From contig DASSTP010000263.1 in assembly GCA_035707845.1 (NCBI GenBank), positions 1 to 20,530 on the forward strand: a DNA stretch of 20,530 nt, in the 5' to 3' direction. The position numbers were made by a program, and so were the translations under genes. The notes below the pieces were generated by a model. It saw nothing but the letters and a program-made list of their open reading frames with translations, had not been told where the DNA came from and ran no database searches. Source of the DNA: CAMLHP01 sp035707845. Lineage in GTDB: Bacteria; Gemmatimonadota; Gemmatimonadetes; Gemmatimonadales; GWC2-71-9. Shown here piece after piece: positions 14,186-20,530 of the stretch; positions within the stretch are counted from its first letter, which is position 1, and the number at the start of each line of letters is the position of its first letter.

Positions 14186-14348
14186 GTGATGGCTTGCAAC
14201 TTGCCCGCCCGGCACGCGGCGCTCGCCTCAGCGCGGCCGGGAGGCACCGGGGTGGCGGGACGGCTACCTTTGGGCCGAGCAGGCCTCCGACTTCAACAGG
14301 GAGACCGGGTCTGGGATCGCTGCCGAACCTCACGCAGGACCTTGCCTG
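14186..14348. other. Divergent intergenic region between two GT2 genes
   Basis: These ~160 bases contain no supported gene and separate two divergently transcribed glycosyltransferase genes, so promoters for both are expected here. The sequence is very GC-rich and I cannot define -35/-10 boxes with confidence. An AGGA about 12 bases before ATG 14349 is a weak ribosome binding site. Confidence 0.4.
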
Positions 14349-15458
14349 ATGCTGGCACTCACCCTCACCGCCGGCGCCTTGCTGCTGCTCACATGGGGAG
14401 TGTATCCACTTGTGGTGCATGCACTTGCATCGGTTCGGCGAGTCCAGCCTCCGGCCCCGCCCGCGCCACTCCCGACGGTGACGGTGGTAATCGCCACACG
14501 GGAGGACGGCGAGCTGGTCTGCGCCCGGGTGCGCGACGCCCTGGCGGCGGACTACCCCGACGCGCTGCTCGACGTGGTCGTGGCCCTCGACCACGCCGGC
14601 GCTCCCGACCCGAAGGATATCGACTGCCGGGAGCCACGCGCCACCATCGTTCAGGGCGATGCCCCGGGCGGCAAGGCGGCCGCGCTCAACGCCGGCGTGC
14701 GGGCTGCGTCCGGCGAGATCCTGGTGTTCAGCGATACCCACCAGCGCTTCGAGCCGGATTCGATCCCGGCCCTGGTCCGCGCCCTGGGAGACCGGTCGTT
14801 CGGCGCGGTGTCGGGCCAGCTCGAGCTGCCCGAGGCCGGGCACCGTTCGCTGGTGGAACAGTACTGGCGCTTCGAGCGGCGACTGCGGCGCGATGAAGCC
14901 CGGATCCATTCCTCCATCGGGGTGAGCGGATCCATCTACGCCATGCGGCGCGACCTCTGGGCACCGCTGCCGGCTGGGCTGATCCTGGACGATCTCTACA
15001 TCCCCATGCGGCTGATCCTTGGCGGCCACCGTGTCGGGTTCGAGGCATCGGCGCGCGCCCATGACTCGAGGCGCACGGCAGTGGAGCAGGAATTCCAGCG
15101 CAAGGTGCGAACCCTCACCGGCAACTTCCAGCTCTGCGCATGGCTGCCCGCGGTGCTGCTGCCCGGGCGCAATCCGGTCTGGCTCTCGTTCGTGCTGCAC
15201 AAGCTGCTGCGGCTGCTGACGCCGTGGCTGGGACTGGCGCTGCTCGTCGGCGTCGCCGGGCTCGCGATCACGGCATGGGGCTGGTGGACCCTTGCGGTCG
15301 CAGCGGGGATTGCCCTCCCTGGCATCCTGCTGGCTGAACTGCTCGGGCTTCGGCGGCGGCTGATGACCTACCTGCGATGGCTCTGGACCATGCAGGCAGC
15401 CGTGGCCGTCGCCACGATGAATGGCCTCACCGGCCGCTGGAATGTCTGGAGGCAATGA
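14349..15458 (+). CDS. Membrane-embedded GT2 glycosyltransferase
   Basis: This 369-aa glycosyltransferase has an N-terminal membrane helix (~2-25), a cytoplasmic GT-A domain and about three C-terminal helices (~263-310 and ~313-335, then ~349-360). The layout resembles processive, synthase-type GT2 enzymes. Motifs are TVTVVIATREDG (~43-54), GDAPGGKAAALNAGV (~103-117), the SDTH metal-site equivalent (~128-131), GVSGSIYAMRRDLW (~191-204), LILDDLYIPMRL (~211-222) with an acidic pair like the catalytic-base motif, and QRKVRTLTGNFQ (~250-261) in place of the usual Q-x-x-R-W. The last differs from cellulose or hyaluronan synthases but is common in related membrane GT2 proteins. It is the first of four same-strand genes; its stop abuts the next start. 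Confidence 0.9.
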   Translation: MLALTLTAGALLLLTWGVYPLVVHALASVRRVQPPAPPAPLPTVTVVIATREDGELVCARVRDALAADYPDALLDVVVALDHAGAPDPKDIDCREPRATIVQGDAPGGKAAALNAGVRAASGEILVFSDTHQRFEPDSIPALVRALGDRSFGAVSGQLELPEAGHRSLVEQYWRFERRLRRDEARIHSSIGVSGSIYAMRRDLWAPLPAGLILDDLYIPMRLILGGHRVGFEASARAHDSRRTAVEQEFQRKVRTLTGNFQLCAWLPAVLLPGRNPVWLSFVLHKLLRLLTPWLGLALLVGVAGLAITAWGWWTLAVAAGIALPGILLAELLGLRRRLMTYLRWLWTMQAAVAVATMNGLTGRWNVWRQ

Positions 15459-16712
15459 GTGCCGGCTGTCACCTATCTCATCAGCGAATATCCGGCATTC
15501 AACCACACCTTCATCCTGCGTGAAGTGCAGGCCCTGCGCGAAGCCGGTGTGGACGTCTCGACCATCTCCGTCAGCAGCGATGGACGCCCGCTCGAGCGGG
15601 TCACCGCCGACGAGCGGGCTGAGCGGGCGTCCACCTGGTACGTGAAGCGGCAGGGTGCGAGCGGGTTCGTCGCGGCGTTCCTCCGGCGCCTGCTATTCGC
15701 ACCCGGGAAGCTCGCGCGCTCGCTGGCACTTGCCTGCCGACTCGGTGGCCCCGACCTCGGCGCGCTCGCCCGGCACCTCATGTACTGGGCCGAGGCGGTG
15801 ATCGTCGCCGATCATCTCAGCCGCAGCGGTGCCGCACACTTCCATGTGCATTTCGCCTCGACGGTGGGGCTGCTGGCCCACGCCGCCACCGGATGTCCCT
15901 TCTCGATCACCATTCACGGGCCCGCAGAATTCGAGACGCCGCGCTTCGGCCTGGCGGAAAAAGTGCGGCACGCCTCGTTGATCGTGACCATCAGCAAGTT
16001 CGGGCGTTCCCAGGTGCTGCGGGTTGCGAAGCCCGACGACTGGTCCAAGGTCCGCGTCGTCCAGCTGGGTGTCGATACCTCGACCTACGTGCCTCGCAGC
16101 CGGCCACCAGCCGAATCGCGCGCCAGCGTGCTCACGGTGGGCCGGCTCTCCCCGATCAAGGGCCACGCCGTGCTGATCGAGGCCGTGCATCAACTGGTGC
16201 GTCGTGGTATCGACCTCAGCCTGACGATTGTCGGGCAGGGACCGGAGCGGAGCCGGCTTGAGCAGCTGGCGGCGCGCCTCGGAATATCCGACCGGGTGGA
16301 ATTCACCGGCGCGCTCAACGCGCACGAAACCCGGGCGCGTTTTGAGCGCGCGTCAGTCTTTGCACTCACCAGCTTCGCCGAGGGAATTCCGGTCGTCCTC
16401 ATGGAGGCGATGGCGCTGGGCGTGCCCTGCGTGGCCAGCCGGGTGACTGGTGTTCCGGAGCTGATCGATGACGGCGTGATGGGCTACCTCGTGGCCGCCG
16501 GCGATGCTGAGGAAGCGGCGGACGCCATTGCGCGCGTGCTGTCCGATCCCGCAGCGGCGCGGGCCATGACCGACGCGGCGCGCCAGCAGGTGGTCCGGTC
16601 CTATGACCTGCCCACCAACGCCCGCCGGCTCGCAGCCGAGCTGCTGCCCCTGCTTGTGCGCCGGGAAGCACTCGACGCCCAGCCTTCGCGTCTCCCGTCG
16701 GGTGCCACATGA
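15459..16712 (+). CDS. GT4-family glycosyltransferase
   Basis: This retaining, GT-B-fold glycosyltransferase of polysaccharide assembly has 417 aa. The N-terminal domain begins YLISEYPAFNHTFILREV (~6-23), the opening seen in WcaL-like colanic-acid-type transferases. It has the HFASTVGLLA and ITIHGPAEFE segments (~131-158). The C-terminal domain carries VLTVGRLSPIKG (~224-235), the nucleotide-sugar E-x7-E motif EGIPVVLMEAMALGVP (Glu ~308 and ~316) and VTGVPELIDDGVMGYLV. Start GTG 15459 follows the previous gene's TGA directly, with TGGAGG seven bases upstream. The stop overlaps the next gene's ATG (ATGA), so translation is coupled on both sides. Donor and linkage are unknown. Confidence 0.93.
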   Translation: MPAVTYLISEYPAFNHTFILREVQALREAGVDVSTISVSSDGRPLERVTADERAERASTWYVKRQGASGFVAAFLRRLLFAPGKLARSLALACRLGGPDLGALARHLMYWAEAVIVADHLSRSGAAHFHVHFASTVGLLAHAATGCPFSITIHGPAEFETPRFGLAEKVRHASLIVTISKFGRSQVLRVAKPDDWSKVRVVQLGVDTSTYVPRSRPPAESRASVLTVGRLSPIKGHAVLIEAVHQLVRRGIDLSLTIVGQGPERSRLEQLAARLGISDRVEFTGALNAHETRARFERASVFALTSFAEGIPVVLMEAMALGVPCVASRVTGVPELIDDGVMGYLVAAGDAEEAADAIARVLSDPAAARAMTDAARQQVVRSYDLPTNARRLAAELLPLLVRREALDAQPSRLPSGAT

Positions 16713-18829
16713 TCGGCCGCCTCCGAGGCCGCTCACTGCCTGAACTTCGCGATCGCGTGGCGCGCCAGGCGCTGATCTTGAGGGAGCGCGTCGGGTTGGC
16801 TCCGTCATCCCGGGAGCCAGACGAACGGCGCTTCGGGAAATTGCTGGAGCCGAGCATTGATGCGTCGACATCGAGTCTTGCCGGTGACGTGATCCTCGGG
16901 TGCCGGTCGGTGGTGCCGGGACTGGCCGTGCCAGCCGATGGCGCAGCCGCGGTGGCCGCGCAGTGGCCTGACGACGCGGCCGCAATCGTGGCGCGCGCCG
17001 AGCGGATCCTGGCGGGCCGGATGGACCTGCTCGGCTACGAAGCGCTCGATTTCGGTTCGCCCCCCGACTGGCAGCTCGATCCGGTGCTGGGACGCCGCGC
17101 CCCGGACCTGCACTGGAGCCGCATCCCCTACCTCGACGCGTCGGTGGTGGGGGATCACAAGGTCGTCTGGGAGCTGAGCCGCCAGCAGTACCTCGTGACG
17201 CTGGCGCAGGCGTGGCTGCTCACCGGTGACCAGAAGTTTTCGGTCGCCATTGCTGCCCATCTCGAAGGGTGGATGGACGGCAATCCTCCCAAGCGGGGAA
17301 TGAACTGGGCCAGCAGCCTTGAAGTGGGTTTCCGGTCCATTTCCTGGATCTGGACGCTGGCCCTGGCCGGTGATGCCCTGCCAGCGCCGCTGATCCAGCG
17401 CTGCGCCGGCATGCTTCACGTCCACGCGCGCCACCTCGAGTCACACCTCTCCACGTGGTTCAGCCCCAACACCCATCTCACCGGCGAGGCGCTGGCTCTG
17501 GTCTATCTCGGCCGCGCACTGCCGGTGTTCCGCCGCAGTGAACGCTGGCGCCAGACGGGGCTGAGCATCCTGGAGGAGGAAGTGCGGCGCCAGGTCTTGC
17601 CTGACGGCGTCTACTTCGAGCAGGCCACGTATTACCACCGGTACACCACCGACTTCTACCTGCACCTGGCGCTGCTGCTGGAGGCGCAGGGCATGGAGCG
17701 ACCGCGCTGGCTCGACGTCACCCTTGGCCACCTGCTCGACCATATCGTCGCCATGGTGCGGCCGGACGGGACCTGGCCCCTGATCGGCGATGAGGACGGT
17801 GGCCGGCTGGTGTGGCTCAAGTCACGACAGCCGAATGATTTCCACGATACCTTGGGGCTGGGTGCCGTGCTGCTCCAAAGGCGCGAATATTGCCTGCCCG
17901 GCAGCCGCGCGCCGTCCGAGCTCGCCTGGCTGGTGGGGCCGGGCGCCTGCGCCAGGTTCCAGGCACTGGGCACGGCTCCGCCGCCGCCGTTTGCCATCTT
18001 TCCGGACGGCGGCTACGCCGTGATGCGGAATGAGCAGGGCGACTGGCTCCTCATGGAGGCCGGCCCTCACGGCGGACTGGCCGGCGGCCATGCGCATAGC
18101 GACGCACTGGCCCTCGAACTTGCGGTGGCCGGGGTGCCGGTGCTGCAGGATGCCGGCACTTTCACTTACGTGGCTGATCCCGCTGCGCGGGATGCCTTTC
18201 GTGCCGGCGCCGCGCACTCGACGCTCACGATCGCCGGCCACAGTGCAGCGGTGCCGGCAGGGCCGTTCCGCTGGCGCCACCGGAGCGAGGCCCGTTTCGA
18301 GCGATGGCAGAGTGCGGCGCGGTTCGATTTTGTGTCGGCCCGGCAGGATGGCTTCGCGGCGCTCGCCCCGGGCGTGACGCATCACCGCGAGCTGTTGTGG
18401 CTCCGCGACTGGAAATGCTGGATCGTGCGTGACCGCGTGGATGGCACTGACGCACCATTCGAGGCCCATTTCCATAGCGCGCCCGGCATCATTGTGGCCA
18501 CCCGTCGCGAGACGGCCATGTTTCGCGACGCCAGCGCCAACCGAATGCGGCTCGACGTTCTCGCCGAGCAGTGCGCGCTTGCCGTCACCGAGTCCTGGCA
18601 TTCGCCGGTGTACGGCGCTCGCGTGCCGGTGCAGGCGTTGACGGTGCAGGTGACACGTGGCAGGGAACTGGTAACGGTCCTGCGCGCTGGGCCCAGCCAG
18701 TTTACCTGGGCGCGCGACGTCACCGGCACGGTGGTGACGCTGGAACAGGAGGGCCGGTCGACCGAAATTGCGGCCGGCCCCGCGGGCTGGCGGCTCGACG
18801 GCCAGCCCCTCGACTCATTCGGAGACTGA
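16709..18829 (+). CDS. Heparinase II/III-family polysaccharide lyase-like protein
   Basis: This 706-aa protein has the two-part layout of the alginate-lyase/heparinase II/III family. An alpha-helical toroid fills ~90-400: GDHKVVWELSRQQYLVTLAQ at ~148-167, NWASSLEVGFRSISWIW at ~199-215, SPNTHLTGEALALVYLG at ~252-268, FEQATYYHRYTTDFYLHL at ~303-320. A beta-sandwich domain (~425-700) follows, with the hallmark GGLAGGHAHSDALALEL (~455-471). The candidate catalytic residues Asn254/His256, Tyr308/309 and the HxH in the beta domain are all present. The family cleaves uronic-acid polymers by beta-elimination; relatives in exopolysaccharide loci may trim or edit the polymer. No signal peptide is visible (MIGRLRGRSLPELRDRV), which is odd for a lyase. 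It overlaps the GT4 gene by four bases (ATGA) and precedes the amidotransferase by nine. Confidence 0.9.
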   Translation: MIGRLRGRSLPELRDRVARQALILRERVGLAPSSREPDERRFGKLLEPSIDASTSSLAGDVILGCRSVVPGLAVPADGAAAVAAQWPDDAAAIVARAERILAGRMDLLGYEALDFGSPPDWQLDPVLGRRAPDLHWSRIPYLDASVVGDHKVVWELSRQQYLVTLAQAWLLTGDQKFSVAIAAHLEGWMDGNPPKRGMNWASSLEVGFRSISWIWTLALAGDALPAPLIQRCAGMLHVHARHLESHLSTWFSPNTHLTGEALALVYLGRALPVFRRSERWRQTGLSILEEEVRRQVLPDGVYFEQATYYHRYTTDFYLHLALLLEAQGMERPRWLDVTLGHLLDHIVAMVRPDGTWPLIGDEDGGRLVWLKSRQPNDFHDTLGLGAVLLQRREYCLPGSRAPSELAWLVGPGACARFQALGTAPPPPFAIFPDGGYAVMRNEQGDWLLMEAGPHGGLAGGHAHSDALALELAVAGVPVLQDAGTFTYVADPAARDAFRAGAAHSTLTIAGHSAAVPAGPFRWRHRSEARFERWQSAARFDFVSARQDGFAALAPGVTHHRELLWLRDWKCWIVRDRVDGTDAPFEAHFHSAPGIIVATRRETAMFRDASANRMRLDVLAEQCALAVTESWHSPVYGARVPVQALTVQVTRGRELVTVLRAGPSQFTWARDVTGTVVTLEQEGRSTEIAAGPAGWRLDGQPLDSFGD

Positions 18830-18838
18830 CACAAGCTC

Positions 18839-20530
18839 ATGTGCGGTATATGTGGCATTGCCCTGCCTGATGGCTCGTCCCGCCGGCTCGACCGCGAGCT
18901 GCTGGTGCGCATGCGCGACCAGCTGCTGCATCGCGGACCTGACGGCGCCGGGGAATTCCTTGATCATGGCATCGCGCTCGGCCATCGCCGGCTGAGCATC
19001 GTGGATGTCGCCCATGGCGCGCAGCCGATGGCGGCGGCCGGTGGCGCGGTGCAGATCGTCTACAACGGCGAGGTGTACAACCACCCCGAGCTGATGCCGG
19101 CGCTGCAGGCCGAGGGCGTGCAGTACGCCACCCACTGCGACACCGAAACCGTGCTCCACTTGTACCTCCGGCACGGGGCGCGCACGCCCGAGCACCTGCG
19201 CGGGATGTTTGCCTTTGCCATCTGGGACGCGCGGACCCGTGAGCTGTTCATTGCCCGCGACCGCCTCGGCGTCAAGCCGCTCTATTACGTGCACACCGAT
19301 GACGGCGCGCTGTACTTTGCCTCCGAGATCAAGTCATTGCTCGCGGCCGGCGCTGTCGGCGCCGAGCTCAACCGCCGGGCCTTTCCCGACTACCTGGCCA
19401 ATCACGCGCCGTCCGGCGAGGACACCCTCTTCACGGGGGTCAGGCGGCTGCTGCCGGGACATACCCTGACGTGGAAAGCAGGGCGCATCGAGATCCGCCC
19501 CTACTGGGACCTCTCCTTCGCGGCCCCGACAGAGACACGCTCCGACGCCGAGCTCGTGGCCGAGTATGCCGAACGCTTCCGAGAGGCTGTCCGGCTCCGG
19601 CTCATGGCCGACGTGCCCCTGGGCATGTTCCTCTCCGGCGGCATCGATTCGGCGGCCATCACCGCCACGATGGCCACGCTGGTGCAGGATCCCATCAAGA
19701 CCTTCTCCGTCGCATTCCGCGAACGGGAGGCCAACGAGCTGCACTACGCCCGGCTCGTGGCCGAGCGCTATCGCACGGATCATCATGAAATCGTCGTGAG
19801 CCCGGATGAGTTCTGGGGTGCGCTGCCATCGCTCATCTGGCATGAGGATGAGCCGCTGGCGCACCCGTCGAGCATCGCGCTCAACTTCGTCTCCCGCCTG
19901 GCGGCGCGGCATGTGAAGGTGGTGCTGACGGGGGAGGGAAGCGACGAAACGCTGGCCGGCTACGGCCGCTACCACACCACGGTCATGAACCTGGCGGTGA
20001 GCCGCCGCTGGCAGTCACTCGCGCCGGATGTGCTGCAGCGCGCGGTGCGCGCCGGGCTGGACACGCTGCCGCGCACATCACGGCTGCGCCAGCGGCTCAT
20101 GCGCACCGGCCTCGCGCTGCATGCCGATCTCGATACGCTCTATTTCGACAACTTTGCCGTCTTCGGGCGGGCCCGGCAGCGCGCCATGCTGTCGCCAGCA
20201 TTGCAGGCCGAGCTCGGCGGCCTCGATCCGTACGCGGCGGCGCACGCGGCCATTGCCCATGGCGATGCGAGCACCCTGCTCAACCAGCTGCTGTACGCGG
20301 ACACCAAGACCTACCTGCATGAGCTGCTGATGAAGCAGGACCAGATGAGCATGGCGGCCTCCATCGAGAGCCGTGTCCCGTTCCTGGATCACCCGCTGGT
20401 CGAGTTCACGGCGCGGCTGCCTGAGCGGCTCAAGCTCCGGGGTCGCACCACCAAGTGGATCCTGCGCCAGGCCATGAAGGACAGGCTGCCGGGCGAAATT
20501 CTCTCGCGCAGCAAGATGGGCTTTCCCGTG
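18839..20530 (+). CDS. asnB: Asparagine synthase-like glutamine amidotransferase (AsnB type), C-terminus cut by the window edge
   Basis: The frame is open for 564 codons to the edge; family members are usually about 590-650 aa, so only the end is missing. The N-terminal glutaminase domain starts with the required nucleophile Cys2 (MCGICGIALPDG), then LLHRGPDGAG (~29-38), LGHRRLSIVD (~47-56) and YNGEVYNH (~75-82). The synthetase domain has the ATP/PPi loop SGGIDS (~266-271), LTGEGSDETLAGYGRY and MKQDQMSMAASIESRVPFLD. It would move ammonia from glutamine to a carboxylate. In polysaccharide or exosortase loci such proteins likely amidate a sugar acid or another component rather than make free asparagine; that is inference from context. 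It starts nine bases after the heparinase-like gene, in one operon. Confidence 0.93.
   Translation, partial: MCGICGIALPDGSSRRLDRELLVRMRDQLLHRGPDGAGEFLDHGIALGHRRLSIVDVAHGAQPMAAAGGAVQIVYNGEVYNHPELMPALQAEGVQYATHCDTETVLHLYLRHGARTPEHLRGMFAFAIWDARTRELFIARDRLGVKPLYYVHTDDGALYFASEIKSLLAAGAVGAELNRRAFPDYLANHAPSGEDTLFTGVRRLLPGHTLTWKAGRIEIRPYWDLSFAAPTETRSDAELVAEYAERFREAVRLRLMADVPLGMFLSGGIDSAAITATMATLVQDPIKTFSVAFREREANELHYARLVAERYRTDHHEIVVSPDEFWGALPSLIWHEDEPLAHPSSIALNFVSRLAARHVKVVLTGEGSDETLAGYGRYHTTVMNLAVSRRWQSLAPDVLQRAVRAGLDTLPRTSRLRQRLMRTGLALHADLDTLYFDNFAVFGRARQRAMLSPALQAELGGLDPYAAAHAAIAHGDASTLLNQLLYADTKTYLHELLMKQDQMSMAASIESRVPFLDHPLVEFTARLPERLKLRGRTTKWILRQAMKDRLPGEILSRSKMGFPV

Noticed and set aside
14151..15506. 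A 451-codon minus-strand frame opposite the membrane GT2
   Set aside because: The plus-strand gene has clear GT2 motifs, membrane helices and tight coupling to the next gene; the antisense product has none.
18839..20530. AsnB as a plain housekeeping asparagine synthetase
   Set aside because: Not excluded, but its place nine bases after a heparinase-like gene in a glycan operon makes a polysaccharide-linked role more likely, so I kept the call at the family level.

Overview
The window is a 20.5 kb piece of a high-GC bacterial chromosome. Dense genes, a secreted TPR-type protein with a signal peptide ending in 'GAQ', a PEP-CTERM protein and the mix of housekeeping and exopolysaccharide genes best fit Gemmatimonadota. 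This placement is an inference from gene style; Acidobacteriota or Myxococcota cannot be excluded without a tree. I see no insertion sequence, CRISPR array, tRNA or rRNA, and no gap over 300 bases without a gene.

Left part (1-7580), mostly housekeeping and envelope. A truncated secreted TPR-like protein and tyrosyl-tRNA synthetase lie on the minus strand, separated by a 94-nt near-symmetrical palindrome. Divergent from tyrS is a class A penicillin-binding protein (PBP1A), followed by a small HNH-nuclease-family protein. Next come a convergent VanZ-domain membrane protein with a long C-terminal extension, a small four-helix membrane protein and a PEP-CTERM protein that ends at a textbook Rho-independent terminator.

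Right part (7630-20530), a surface polysaccharide locus. It holds a GT2 glycosyltransferase, a Stealth-family sugar-phosphate transferase, a UDP-sugar 4-epimerase, an ABC-2 polysaccharide exporter (Wzm/Wzt, with a C-terminal cargo-recognition-like domain on Wzt) and another GT2. From a divergent start at 14349 runs a tightly coupled run: membrane GT2, GT4, heparinase II/III-family protein and an AsnB-like amidotransferase cut by the window edge. Together these suggest a polymer carrying N-acetylhexosamine or uronic acid residues, possibly amidated and phosphate-linked, exported by the ABC transporter. The PEP-CTERM protein and AsnB hint that an exosortase system lies elsewhere in the genome.

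The most unusual non-coding signal is a set of three period-7 tandem repeat arrays (4203-4265, about 4927-4983 and 7630-7692). Each has a different heptad, but all fit a GGGNNNN pattern. Two of them run into the C-terminal codons of neighbouring genes and two form hairpins. With the 94-nt palindrome they are the best candidates for undescribed sequence elements here.
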